A DNA stretch of 64,000 nucleotides from Dyadobacter endophyticus (GTDB lineage Bacteria; Bacteroidota; Bacteroidia; Cytophagales; Spirosomataceae): the NCBI RefSeq assembly GCF_014641595.1, contig NZ_BMIA01000001.1:2959419-3023418 (forward strand), read 5' to 3'. Under the pieces are notes generated by a model. It saw only the letters and a list, made by a program, of their open reading frames with translations, did not search any database and had not been told where the DNA came from. Numbering within the stretch: position 1 is the stretch's first letter; the number at the start of each line of letters is the position of its first letter. A program made the translations under genes and the position numbers. This document shows, one piece after another, positions 1 to 9,089 of the stretch.

Positions 1-1423
1 AAATATTGCTACTATCTGCCGCCTTACTATGAGATTCAATAAACTTAATGCGTCGTTCTATTGCATTCTCCAAGAGCCTTTTACTATCTACAGGTCCGAG
101 ACCTTTGCTAAACCTTTCGCAGGAAATCAGGTTCTGCGCCGAAGCTGTTTTCAATTCTCTTAAAGGCACGACGAACTGGCCAGGCGGGGTTATATTGGGA
201 GCGACAAGAAATATGACAATGCCCAGATAGCCCAGTATTTTTTGCCATGGTTTTTCGGCCACAGCCAGGTGCCGGCAAAAATCAACGTAATTGATCAAAA
301 AGGCGAAAACTGCCAACACGACAAACATCGTATTAATGGCAGTCATTGACGGCAGCAGAAAAAAAGTCAAATTGAAAATGCAAAGAAACCAGAAGAGCGT
401 GTAGTAAAACTTCTTGCTCTCGGCTGCGGTTTTTGCACTGGTCAATTGGTCTACTCGTTTACGAATATCCTTTTGCTTCATATCAACACCATTCGTAAAG
501 AAAATCAACCTAAAGACAGTGACGCCGCTCAAAACCATGAAGCCTCCAATTATACAACTAATATACGCATCCCTATCGCGGAGATTCTCGTCGATCAGAG
601 ACACTGCTAGGAGAACCAGCGCCGAGTAAAGTAGCTCGATCAATAAAAGACGTGTAAGTAGATTGAAATAGTAATTGGGAAATACTCGGCCAACCAGCTC
701 GCGTAGAAGAACTGTCGCATTTTCCATGGGTGCTTTGACAGTTTTCCAATTTAGAATTAAAGCATCGAAAACAGCCAAGAACAACAAAATTGCCCCATTC
801 ACACCAATAACCTTAGAGTTTGCAACGTCCTCGTTAACGTACCTAAAAAAGAAAGCATTTGCCAGGATCAGGAAAGGGACAGTTGCCACAATGGAAAGGA
901 TCCTACATCCCACATAAAACCGCTGAATACTACGTCGGTCGAGATTAATTCTGTTCACCCTGTCGCCGGTAAATAGAAAAAAAGGTATCGCCCAAATTGC
1001 GAGAGCTGTCAACAAAGTCAAAAAAAACAAAAAATATATCGCCAGGAGTTTCCACCACCATTCTTCACCATCCTTAATTATGTAACCTACAAAACTGATA
1101 ATCAAATCACTTCCTGCATCGATATAAAAGAACAGAATCCATAGAACCACTAACAATAAGACAGTGTACCAGTTTGATCTGAGAATTCTCCAAAACATAG
1201 GCACGAGGTATTGCCGACAGATTCGCGGCATTCCCCAATACCGCTGCATCAACTTGGTCAACCAAAAATAAAACCGAAAAAGCAGCTTCGTTTTGGCGCA
1301 AATGAGCAACACCAAACCTGCGATCAGGCACCAGAAAAGCAGTGAATTTTTCAGGGAGGACCAAAATCCGTAGCTATTGGCGAGAATTTGAGTGATGAGC
1401 TCAGCGTATCTTAGCTTATTCAT
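1..1423 (-). CDS. Polytopic membrane protein, C-terminus outside window
   Basis: An open frame runs from an ATG at 1421-1423 to the left edge (474 codons, no stop), so the C-terminus is missing. About nine or ten hydrophobic segments are visible, near residues 27-42, 80-97, 118-145, 166-186, 197-216, 248-266, 276-298, 330-367 and 383-398. They are followed by a hydrophilic stretch (PLRELKTAS...) where a soluble domain seems to begin. I do not recognise the family. Some bacterial patatin-like phospholipases carry a long multi-helix N-terminus before the catalytic domain, which would fit, but the catalytic GxSxG and DG motifs would lie outside the window. Transcription is divergent from the beta-helix gene at 2006. 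Confidence 0.7.
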   Translation of the reverse strand, partial: MNKLRYAELITQILANSYGFWSSLKNSLLFWCLIAGLVLLICAKTKLLFRFYFWLTKLMQRYWGMPRICRQYLVPMFWRILRSNWYTVLLLVVLWILFFYIDAGSDLIISFVGYIIKDGEEWWWKLLAIYFLFFLTLLTALAIWAIPFFLFTGDRVNRINLDRRSIQRFYVGCRILSIVATVPFLILANAFFFRYVNEDVANSKVIGVNGAILLFLAVFDALILNWKTVKAPMENATVLLRELVGRVFPNYYFNLLTRLLLIELLYSALVLLAVSLIDENLRDRDAYISCIIGGFMVLSGVTVFRLIFFTNGVDMKQKDIRKRVDQLTSAKTAAESKKFYYTLFWFLCIFNLTFFLLPSMTAINTMFVVLAVFAFLINYVDFCRHLAVAEKPWQKILGYLGIVIFLVAPNITPPGQFVVPLRELKTASAQNLISCERFSKGLGPVDSKRLLENAIERRIKFIESHSKAADSSNI

Positions 1424-2005
1424 TATCAGAGTTGGGTTGGTTTCTAGGCGAATAACCAAAAGTTACCGTTTTAGGCTCTGAAATATTACAAGGTTTCAAA
1501 AATTTGATTAAACGGCTGCACAAGAGCACATTGCACTTAAATACTACGCCTTCCAAATGACTAACCCAGTAATCATTTCGGCGGATTATCCAGATAGTCG
1601 TATCCGGTGTGGGTGACGATCAATATTATACGCCGTTTTTTGATACTTGGTGGAAAATAAGGCGTAGCTAACCGAATGAAAATCAATTATAAATACCATT
1701 AGCGATGGTAAAAATCTAACAATAGATTGCCATATATGTATTACGTAGAGCTTTTCGTGCAAAGCGTCTAATTATCACTATGGAATTGAACACAAGGGAA
1801 ATCGATAAAGAAGGCTTGATATGTTCGCAAACTATTTATTGACTTCTTTTTACGATTGAGCAATATTTTGTCAAAAATCAAGTAATTAAAGAAATACCGC
1901 ACCCATCTCTTCGATTCTTTTATCCTTATGTCACGCCAGTAGCACGTGAATATTGACTTTGTCATGGATTTCCTTTTTTAGTTTAAACCATATAAAAACA
2001 CTTGT
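1424..2005. other. AT-rich divergent intergenic region
   Basis: This 580-base gap separates two divergently transcribed genes and must hold both promoters. I see no convincing gene. A 65-codon minus frame at 1768-1965 has no recognisable features and looks like chance. An in-frame TAG at 1979-1981 fixes the next gene's start at or after 1982. Confidence 0.5.
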
Positions 2006-3625
2006 ATGACTCCTTTTGAAGAGTATTTCACGGACAAAATTTTAACTAATCGATCAGATTTCTGGGGCGGCCCAATTGGAACACCAGCAGGACAAGCAGT
2101 GACTGGTGTGACGATCACTAATGGCAGTAAAACCATGACCATTTCTTCATCTGTAACTGGCAGTGGCGCGTACCTAAGTCGTGGTAATTTCAATACTACG
2201 ATATTCCCTGACCGGACAGGTGGGGACGAAGTGTGGTTCAGGCTACTGATTTCGGACATGAACCTTGGTGTGTTTCAACAGAATTTTGCCGTTTCATTGT
2301 TTTCGGGAGGGACGAATGTGACTCCAATCGCCTCCTCAATCGTTTCCCGCACATTTTCGGCCAACCCTGCATTCATCGAGGTAATCGTTCCCTATACGCT
2401 GCAAGCGAACACGGAAAGCATGGAATTACGCCTGACAGTCCGATCGGATGCCCAGTCGGGTACCAACAGAACTATCACCTGGAGTGAACTGAATGCTTTT
2501 AATAAGACAGATGGATATACTGTTGCAATTGACAAAGTCGAGACAGGACTTAGAAATTCAGAATACATGTATACGTTCTTTGAACGGAGTTCGGTAATGT
2601 CCAAAGCAGTTGATAACAATTCTACAGACAACGCACCACGGATACAAGATGAGATTGACAACGCAATTCAAAACGGCGGAGAACTGATTTTTCTTCAAAA
2701 AAACGCTATTAGGGTAAATGCTGCCCTTACCGTTAACGGTCCGCTCGCCATTAAGGGCAAAAACACACAATTTCGAATTAGTAATCCCAACCCGAATAAA
2801 GAGCTGTTTACGATAACTACATCCGATAGGTTTGAGTGTAGAAGTATAGCCATTTCCCCAGTTGACACCAACGCGCAGATAACAAGTTTTCGGTTTACGG
2901 TCGCAAACTATGATAGCATCATCGATTCTGTTTCGTTCAAAGATTTTCTACATACAAACACAAGCGCCCTTTTCCTTGATAATGTTAACGACTTTGTTTT
3001 GCAAAATTGCAAGTTTCTTGGAGGCCCAACTGCCTTGGCTATTGGTCACGTAGCCCCAACGAACAATGTCACAGTTCGACGGTGTCGGTTCGAAAGCGCG
3101 TTCGATGGTATCTATGCAAAGTCGGCGAATAATTTGATTATAGCGGAAAACATTTTCAGGATCGCCCCACCGCTGACCCATTCTAATCGAAACATTATAT
3201 TGGACCTTGCAAGCGGGACCCACGAAAATGTCAAAATTTGCGATAATCAACTTTTGTCGTTCATACAGTATTCGGTTCGAATATTTACATCAAATTCAGG
3301 ACTGCTGAGAAACCTGGCAATTACCGGCAACTATTTTAAAGACCTATCAGGCTCCGGGTTTTCGGGCCCGATTAGGATAACTGGCATAGATTCTACAAAC
3401 CTACCGGCTCCATTGTCTATTGATGGAGTACTGATACAAGCAAATCAAATCCTAAATAAACAAGCAGCATGCCAAATCAATGATGTTTCTAACTTAAATA
3501 TTAACGGAAACAACATTATAAAGACCGGAACTTCCAGTGGCGTTGTAGCATATGCACTACTTCGCTGCCCAGACCCCAAAGTACTGTCAACCGACAATCT
3601 TATTTCAGGACAATCAGCAACTTAG
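2006..3625 (+). CDS. Right-handed beta-helix (pectate-lyase-like) protein without signal peptide
   Basis: 539 aa. Residues 1-170 form a beta-rich N-terminal region. From about residue 200 (DNAPRIQDEIDNAIQNGG) the sequence follows the entry motif of pectate-lyase-type parallel beta-helices ('D..a.Iq.AId.A...gG'). It is followed by helix coils rich in short N/V/I repeats (NVTVRRCRFES, NLIIAENIF, NLAITGNYF, NLNINGNNI). Such proteins bind or cleave polysaccharides or form spikes; I see no assignable catalytic residues. The start is constrained by an in-frame TAG at 1979 and 2006 is the first ATG, so no signal peptide or lipobox can be added upstream. The GH29-like gene follows after 56 bases and is probably co-transcribed. 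Confidence 0.8.
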   Translation: MTPFEEYFTDKILTNRSDFWGGPIGTPAGQAVTGVTITNGSKTMTISSSVTGSGAYLSRGNFNTTIFPDRTGGDEVWFRLLISDMNLGVFQQNFAVSLFSGGTNVTPIASSIVSRTFSANPAFIEVIVPYTLQANTESMELRLTVRSDAQSGTNRTITWSELNAFNKTDGYTVAIDKVETGLRNSEYMYTFFERSSVMSKAVDNNSTDNAPRIQDEIDNAIQNGGELIFLQKNAIRVNAALTVNGPLAIKGKNTQFRISNPNPNKELFTITTSDRFECRSIAISPVDTNAQITSFRFTVANYDSIIDSVSFKDFLHTNTSALFLDNVNDFVLQNCKFLGGPTALAIGHVAPTNNVTVRRCRFESAFDGIYAKSANNLIIAENIFRIAPPLTHSNRNIILDLASGTHENVKICDNQLLSFIQYSVRIFTSNSGLLRNLAITGNYFKDLSGSGFSGPIRITGIDSTNLPAPLSIDGVLIQANQILNKQAACQINDVSNLNINGNNIIKTGTSSGVVAYALLRCPDPKVLSTDNLISGQSAT

Positions 3626-3681
3626 ATTGTGACCCTACCCCACATTTCTAGTGTATCACAGTCATTCTAAATTGATCGACA

Positions 3682-6294
3682 ATGGCAGTTACAATCACAA
3701 CAACCTCGTGTGAAACCGAGGACGACTATTTCTTAAATAAAGCAACCGCTATATATCCTGCATTTGTAGACAACCTGCCCTATGAAACCTGGACAGATTG
3801 GGTTTCTAACGCAACCATTGCGCAAACTAGCAAACCATACTTCCAATTTAAAGCAGCAGGAGGCACAACATATCAATGGGAAGTTGAACCAAATACGAAC
3901 AGTGTTTTACCTCCGGGACTATCGCTATTACAAAATGGTCAGCTCTCTGGTACGCCCACCAAAGAAGGGCTTTTCGAGTTTACGCTACGCGCAACATCGG
4001 GAGCAGATTATGATACAAAACGTTTCAAATTTAAGGTTTATCCGGAACGCTCCCGGTGGCTGCGGGACGCCCGATTTGGGGTTACCACTCACTGGGGAAG
4101 ATTTACTCATCCTGCCATCCAGAATAGCCCACCGCGTGACCCGCCATTAAACGGAACGGGAACGCAACAATTCGAAGGCCGTGTGACGCAATTAAACGCA
4201 GCAAACTGGGCCCAACAGATGGAAGCTTGGGGCGCCGGTTTTATCGAATTCTCCGCAATATGGCAAGATAGTTATCGCAACTGGATATCAACTACTCCAA
4301 CAAGATATCAGCTTCATACGGAAAATCGCGACTTCGTCGATGAAATTGTCGCGGCATTCCATGCTCGTAACCTAAAGGTAATCAGCTATTTTTGTCCCGA
4401 CTATCGTGGAAATCCGGCATGCGTTGATGGCACTCAAGGGTGCACTGATCCAGTAAAATTTTCATGGACTGACGCGGATTCCAACGGGAACTGGGGAACA
4501 CCTAACCTTGGCTACATTACCGAACTTGTTGTAAATAAGAAAATTGACGGTCTATGGATGGACATCGGCGGAGCATCGGACATTTATGGAAATCCGCCAA
4601 TCAATCCAGGATGGTTGTACTATGACAAAGTCATACCGGTAATTCGACATCATAACCCCTTTTTTATCTTCGGAGTCAATCCGGGCGTTCGTGGTAGCTT
4701 CAACACAGAGTTAAAATTTGGGGGTACCCAAGTGCTGTATCCTTACGCCGATTTTGTCATTTATGAAAGTACGCTAGACTCTTCGACAAACGCGATTATG
4801 AGCTCTGAGCAAGCTACACCATTGATGTCAAAAAAGAAAATGGCAATCTATGTCTCTAACAAAGTCACCCGCTCATGGGGTTGGGGCGCGACGACACATG
4901 AAGATCCTATTAAAGACCCTGTCTCTGTCAACGAAAACATCGGGCTAAATTGGAAGGCCGGTGCTACTGTATCTATGGGTTTACCCGTTCGGTGCGATGG
5001 ACTGCTGCTAGACCCTCGGTTTCAACCAATAATGTCGGCTATTGGTAACTATGTAACTACAAACAAAGCATTTAGTGAGGACCCGCAGATTTCCCTTTTG
5101 AACAATACTGTTACAATTACGACGAGCTTGCCGGCTAGGATATTCTACACATTGGACGGGACCGATCCTGACGAGAACTCCTCAAATGTTTACCTGAATC
5201 CGATACCCATTACCCGAAACACCATCATTAAAGTGAGAACTTTGCAGACAGGCAAAAGTCTCGGGTTCATGAAGCAGCTAGTGATCGAAGGCTATTCGAC
5301 AAGCGGACCAGTAAATTTATTGCTTGGAGAAAAACCGAACGACACATTATCCTATCAGGAAGTAACAAATCTATACAAAACTGTCGACAACAGTCGCTTC
5401 TACCGCGGCATGCAATTTACGGTTGGCAGCGCGCCGATTATCATCACAGGAATCGGACGTAGATCGGTGGGCACAAACGTAACGCGAAACGTTATCGTCA
5501 AGCGGTACTTTGACGAATACCCTGTCTATTCCGGTAATCTGTTGCCAGACATTTCTTCAACAGGGGATTACTATTTCACTGACGTTGCCGAGATCAGGCT
5601 AGAAGCGGGAATGACATATATAATTGCTATTCAGGAACTTTCCAACGAAAAAGGTATTCCCGATGCAGACCGCAAGAAATATTACGCCAATACCTTCACA
5701 GATATTCCGTACACGCGAGACTTACGCATTATCCAGGCGTTTAATCTAAGTCCTCTCGGCGACTTTTATCCATTTCCATTAGATCACAATAACAAAATGG
5801 ATACAGTTGGTCAGATTGTAAATTTGAAATATCGAGTAGTGTCAGACGAAAGAAAGTATGATCTGGCATTGGGTAAACCAGTGCGTTTTCTCAGTGGAAT
5901 TGGTGGAAGTCAATTAATCCCGTCGCAATACATTCGGTATGCGATTAATGCAACAGATGGCAACCCCAATTCCTATGCGATTGCCGGCGGAGTCTATGCA
6001 AATACCGTTCGGGTTAATTTGCTTTCCCTTAATAAAATAAACAGAATAGCTTTCAGGTTCACACCGTATAACTATGCAACGGAGTTTGAAATCTACTGCT
6101 CGACCGATGAAAACGGAAGTGACACGGTATTGATGAACCATTACGTCAATAACAAAAATTTGGACTTTCAGTTTAAATTCGACCCTGTTTTGACACAATA
6201 TGTATTTTTCAAAAGTATCCTGCCAAATGCTCCCGGTCAGGAAGGTGGATCGATGGGCTTTGAAAGTATCGAAGTCTATTGCGATGGCTTATAG
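3682..6294 (+). CDS. GH29-like (alpha-L-fucosidase family) multidomain protein
   Basis: 870 aa. Residues about 40-115 resemble a putative Ig (He_PIG-type) domain (LPPGLSLL..GQLSGTPT). Residues 120-460 match GH29: 'RDARFGVTTHWGRF' is the family's 'kDAkFGiFiHWG' (H137), and 'DGLWMDIGG' carries the expected nucleophile Asp294. 'RSWGWG' corresponds to the conserved 'nSWGYn', but in my alignment the acid/base Glu expected a few residues before it is not obvious. Residues about 485-535 look like a chitobiase-type C-terminal domain (FYTLDGTDPDENS), and the rest is beta-sandwich-like. A TGA lies nine bases before the ATG, so the N-terminus is fixed and has no signal peptide. The role is presumably carbohydrate cleavage or binding; substrate unknown. 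Confidence 0.75.
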   Translation: MAVTITTTSCETEDDYFLNKATAIYPAFVDNLPYETWTDWVSNATIAQTSKPYFQFKAAGGTTYQWEVEPNTNSVLPPGLSLLQNGQLSGTPTKEGLFEFTLRATSGADYDTKRFKFKVYPERSRWLRDARFGVTTHWGRFTHPAIQNSPPRDPPLNGTGTQQFEGRVTQLNAANWAQQMEAWGAGFIEFSAIWQDSYRNWISTTPTRYQLHTENRDFVDEIVAAFHARNLKVISYFCPDYRGNPACVDGTQGCTDPVKFSWTDADSNGNWGTPNLGYITELVVNKKIDGLWMDIGGASDIYGNPPINPGWLYYDKVIPVIRHHNPFFIFGVNPGVRGSFNTELKFGGTQVLYPYADFVIYESTLDSSTNAIMSSEQATPLMSKKKMAIYVSNKVTRSWGWGATTHEDPIKDPVSVNENIGLNWKAGATVSMGLPVRCDGLLLDPRFQPIMSAIGNYVTTNKAFSEDPQISLLNNTVTITTSLPARIFYTLDGTDPDENSSNVYLNPIPITRNTIIKVRTLQTGKSLGFMKQLVIEGYSTSGPVNLLLGEKPNDTLSYQEVTNLYKTVDNSRFYRGMQFTVGSAPIIITGIGRRSVGTNVTRNVIVKRYFDEYPVYSGNLLPDISSTGDYYFTDVAEIRLEAGMTYIIAIQELSNEKGIPDADRKKYYANTFTDIPYTRDLRIIQAFNLSPLGDFYPFPLDHNNKMDTVGQIVNLKYRVVSDERKYDLALGKPVRFLSGIGGSQLIPSQYIRYAINATDGNPNSYAIAGGVYANTVRVNLLSLNKINRIAFRFTPYNYATEFEIYCSTDENGSDTVLMNHYVNNKNLDFQFKFDPVLTQYVFFKSILPNAPGQEGGSMGFESIEVYCDGL

Positions 6295-6382
6295 CGTCTA
6301 AGTATTCAATACTTCGTTTGCTCTTGATATGCATTGGGTAATTCGCAAAAACCAAGCCATTACCCGATAACACCCCTGTTTC

Positions 6383-6424
6383 CAGTTAACCTTGAACGGA
6401 TCGACAGCCGTTTAAGGTTAACTG
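6383..6424 (+). terminator. Long inverted repeat after the GH29-like gene
   Basis: Arms CAGTTAACCTTGAACGG and CCGTTTAAGGTTAACTG pair over 17 bp with one G-T wobble and an 8-base loop, 88 bases after the stop codon. No T-run follows, so it may act as an mRNA-stabilising hairpin or a weak bidirectional terminator. Confidence 0.45.
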
Positions 6425-6822
6425 AACACGAATCGTAAACATAATGATCAACACCGCCACGGTTCTGAAGTGAGATTTTAACTGTAAGTACATCCACCAA
6501 CGACGTTTAAGGATTTTGGAGTAATCATCCCTTAAATTGTCGATCGGATTAGCTGCCCCTGCCCTTACGGATTGAAACCCGAGGGTAAGGCCGGTTATTA
6601 TAAGCGCTACTATCAGCTATCCCCGCTTTCGTCCCGGCGAAATGGACAAACGTGCAATTCGGCATTTCATAAACAACTGATTTTTCGAGCGCCTTATCTT
6701 CCTTTGCTGAATGCCAGACTGGGGATAAACTTCAATAGATAAATAGCGCGCAACAAAGGTGTGGCCCCTTAGGTACCAAGAAGACCTAGGGAAATATCCT
6801 GTGTCTATTTGTACTGTTGTTT

Positions 6823-6846
6823 AAAGCGCCTCAGAGGGCGCTTTTT
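6823..6846 (+). terminator. Intrinsic terminator of an unassigned transcript
   Basis: AAAGCGCC, a six-base loop and GGCGCTTT form an 8-bp stem ending in five T. No gene ends just upstream on this strand; the nearest stop is over 500 bases away at 6294. The transcript it terminates is therefore unknown, possibly a small RNA. Confidence 0.6.
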
Positions 6847-6904
6847 CGTTTAAAAAACTTAATGCCATCAATTAGTCGTCTTTATTTACCGAATGCTAAT
6901 CAAT

Positions 6905-6926
6905 TCCTCCCGAAATATCGGGAGGA
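6905..6926. repeat. CCTCCCG hairpin
   Basis: TCCTCCCGA, loop AATA and TCGGGAGGA form a perfect 9-bp stem. It lies 70 bases beyond the GlsB stop (6997, minus strand) and may be that operon's 3' structure. A related hairpin with a CTCCCGG core occurs at 44232. Confidence 0.4.
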
Positions 6927-6996
6927 TGAAACACTATATAAGTTACTCAACCTTACCTTGAATGGGGCACAGCCCTCTCCTTTGGGCCGCACCGGC

Positions 6997-7260
6997 TTAC
7001 GAGACGTCCTTCCGTCTGATCAATGCAGCAATTCCCAGCACGATAGCAGCCCCTATAAATGAGGTAAGCACGCGCGAAACAAGGGATGGCAGTTTAAGAA
7101 CGGTTTGCAGGTCATCGCCCAGCAGCCAGCCGCCTACAAAGCCACCCACGATCCCCAGAATTAACTGCAGCCATGATGACAATGAAAAGCGAGTAAAGAG
7201 TTTGTCTGCCAGCCAGCCAGCAAAGGCACCGATCAGGATTGAAATTAAAAGATTTGTCAT
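6997..7260 (-). CDS. GlsB/YeaQ/YmgE family stress-response membrane protein
   Basis: 87 aa from the ATG at 7258-7260. The frame is open further upstream, but family proteins begin at MTNLLISILIGAFAGWLAD. Three hydrophobic glycine-rich segments (IGAFAGWLAD, ILGIVGGFVGGWLLG, FIGAAIVLGIAALI) are typical of this small inner-membrane family, formerly annotated as transglycosylase-associated, which is linked to general and envelope stress in other bacteria. It is the last gene of a minus-strand run (9548 to 6997), 60 bases after the MscS gene. A paralogue lies at 42281-42523. Confidence 0.88.
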   Translation of the reverse strand: MTNLLISILIGAFAGWLADKLFTRFSLSSWLQLILGIVGGFVGGWLLGDDLQTVLKLPSLVSRVLTSFIGAAIVLGIAALIRRKDVS

Positions 7261-7320
7261 GGGAGTAGTGTACATTAGTACTGAAAAAGAGCGTTTTTCT
7301 AAATAAGAATAGGGGTACAT

Positions 7321-8136
7321 TTAAAGTTGCCGTAAGGCGACCCCAAGCTCGGCGGGTTTTGGTGGCTGGACGCTGTCCATTACGAATTGTCGGCTTACTC
7401 CCTCATGTACAAAGTAATAGGTATCCCAATAGGTATGACTGCAAGTCCAGACACGCACGTCAAAAAAGATGGCATTTTCTGTAAGCCTCGTAACCAAAAT
7501 ATCGTGTTGTCTGTCTTTCAGAGCAAAGGGACAGGTTTTTACAACAATGTCCAGCGCCTCCCTGATCTTGTCAACACCATTCTGACTGCCGGCAGCAAAG
7601 ACCATGTCAACCCTGATCTCACCTTTGCCGGAAATATTGGTGATGGGAGAAGTTGAAAGTGAGCCGTTTGGCAGGACAATAGTCTTATTGTCGGGCGTTA
7701 CCAAGACCGTATTGAATATTTGTACACCCTCAACAGTCCCTGTGAAGCCCTGCGCGCTGATCAAATCGCCAACGCGGTAAGGTTTAAAAATCAAAATAAG
7801 CACCCCACCCGCAAAATTGGCCAGACTGCCTTGCAGAGCCAGGCCAACAGCCAAACCCGCGGCACCTAGTACAGCAACAAAAGACGACGTCTCGATTCCA
7901 ACGATGCCTGCAATCGACAGGAGGAGCATGACATTCAACAAAACCACCACCATTGAATTCAGAAAAGGTTGAACGTCCTTGTCGACCTTTCGTTTTTCCA
8001 TAAAGTTGCTTAGTAACGTGCCCACTTTGCCAATGATCGCCCTTCCGATTATGAAGGCCACTATTGCCAACGCAATTTTGCCCCCATATGCCGTTGCCAA
8101 CGCCCATACCTGGGCCTTTAAAATTTCGAGATCCAT
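7321..8136 (-). CDS. MscS-family small-conductance mechanosensitive channel
   Basis: 271 aa, normal length for the short MscS type. TM1 is near residues 20-38, TM2 58-80, and the pore-lining TM3 86-117 has the Gly/Ala-rich face GAAGLAVGLALQGSLANFAGG. The beta domain follows (FKPYRVGDLI), then 'TPDNKTIVLPNGSL' and the C-terminal alpha/beta domain. The protein opens under membrane tension to release solutes on hypo-osmotic shock. Its start overlaps the 3' end of the small membrane-protein gene by 19 bases, which suggests translational coupling. Neighbours (BON-LysM and GlsB proteins) support an osmotic/envelope-stress operon. Confidence 0.93.
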   Translation of the reverse strand: MDLEILKAQVWALATAYGGKIALAIVAFIIGRAIIGKVGTLLSNFMEKRKVDKDVQPFLNSMVVVLLNVMLLLSIAGIVGIETSSFVAVLGAAGLAVGLALQGSLANFAGGVLILIFKPYRVGDLISAQGFTGTVEGVQIFNTVLVTPDNKTIVLPNGSLSTSPITNISGKGEIRVDMVFAAGSQNGVDKIREALDIVVKTCPFALKDRQHDILVTRLTENAIFFDVRVWTCSHTYWDTYYFVHEGVSRQFVMDSVQPPKPAELGVALRQL

Positions 8137-8378
8137 ATTTGTAGCGTATTGAAGTTAAACTGGTGTACCGTGGTCGGCATTTTCTGCTGCGCCGGTCGAG
8201 CTTTATCCGGCCCGATACCTTTGTTAATGCCCCCATTACTGGCAGTGCGTCCTGCCGGAACAGGTTCCTTGGACTTTTGCCGCTCGATGTAACACATAAT
8301 CAGCAACAGGCTGATGATTAAATACAGGATAGTTTTCACTAATAGATTTAAAATAGATGATGAGCGCTTTTCCAACAT
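8118..8378 (-). CDS. Small single-pass membrane protein, unknown
   Basis: 86 aa from the ATG at 8376-8378. One clear transmembrane segment is visible (LVKTILYLIISLLLIMCYI, residues about 13-31), with a positively charged N-terminus and a polar tail rich in Gly, Pro and Lys. I do not recognise a family. It sits between the DUF6624 gene (46 bases upstream) and MscS (19-base overlap), on the same strand, which supports a real gene. The frame is open up to 8615, but the extra residues overlap DUF6624 and look like shadow sequence. Confidence 0.5.
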   Translation of the reverse strand: MLEKRSSSILNLLVKTILYLIISLLLIMCYIERQKSKEPVPAGRTASNGGINKGIGPDKARPAQQKMPTTVHQFNFNTLQIWISKF

Positions 8379-8424
8379 TTGAGCAGCGATTTGCGCGTTT
8401 ATAGTTGAAATTGACTTTATACGG

Positions 8425-9015
8425 CTAAATCCAGCCAACCGTTTTCCGCCATTCGTTAAATGTGGGGTCCGTGTGCAAATCCCGCTTTGTCGCATTAATG
8501 TCAAATTCGCTGACAGCATTGATCTTATCGGCAAGGATAGGCGGTAGCTGCAAACCCGCCCTGAGCGTATTAACCGTGGTAGCGTCTTCCAGCGGATAGA
8601 GATATTCACCTTCATATTGGGTGCCGTAGCGCTGAGGATGCCCCGAGAAATAGCAGATTCGGTCGTGAAGACAGGCCAGGTTTGCCGGGTTAATGTCGGA
8701 GCAAACCAGTTGCATCAACGTGTAGCACCCTTTCATGAAAGCGGGTTCTGCAATTGAATGCTGGACAATCAGCCAGGCCGCGTCACTGGCTTGCTCCCCA
8801 ACTTTTGAGCGGGTCGGCCAGCCAATTTCTGCGATGATCTCACGGAGCTGATTTGCATTTTGTCGATGAACAGCCTCCATGACCGGATTATAGCCAGGCG
8901 ATAGTTTGTCTGCAGTTTGCAATTTTTCGCGAACGTCCAGATCGCGTGCGGCCATTTGAACCAGCTGGTGGGTTAACTGCTCCCTCCTCATGCTGTTGGC
9001 TAAATAGATGTCCAT
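8425..9015 (-). CDS. DUF6624 family protein
   Basis: 196 aa, no signal peptide, so probably cytoplasmic. The pattern 'IIAEIGWPTRSKVGEQASDAAWLIVQHS' followed by LM and a late 'QRYGTQYEG' is characteristic of DUF6624, a widespread Bacteroidota and Actinobacteria family without known function. It is the second gene of the stress-type operon, 74 bases after the BON-LysM gene. The family name is from memory of the motif; biochemical role unknown. Confidence 0.75.
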   Translation of the reverse strand: MDIYLANSMRREQLTHQLVQMAARDLDVREKLQTADKLSPGYNPVMEAVHRQNANQLREIIAEIGWPTRSKVGEQASDAAWLIVQHSIAEPAFMKGCYTLMQLVCSDINPANLACLHDRICYFSGHPQRYGTQYEGEYLYPLEDATTVNTLRAGLQLPPILADKINAVSEFDINATKRDLHTDPTFNEWRKTVGWI

Positions 9016-9089
9016 GGATACCGAGATTTACATTTGATTAAACCATCGGAAGTTTTTTTGCAATGCCTCCGATGGTTTTCCGAAATCCT

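Larger units (their letters stand above)
6295..6996. other. Non-coding region with three hairpins
   Basis: The 700 bases between the GH29-like gene and the convergent GlsB gene contain no convincing protein gene. An 81-codon frame at 6817-7062 overlaps a terminator and the 3' end of the GlsB gene and looks spurious. The region holds a long inverted repeat (6383-6424), an intrinsic-terminator structure (6823-6846) and a CCTCCCG hairpin (6905-6926). Confidence 0.5.

Noticed and set aside
1768..1965. 65-codon minus-strand frame in the divergent region
   Set aside because: AT-rich, Lys/Phe-heavy translation without motifs; probably chance.
6817..7062. 81-codon plus frame beginning at the orphan terminator
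   Set aside because: Overlaps the terminator hairpin and is antisense to the GlsB gene.
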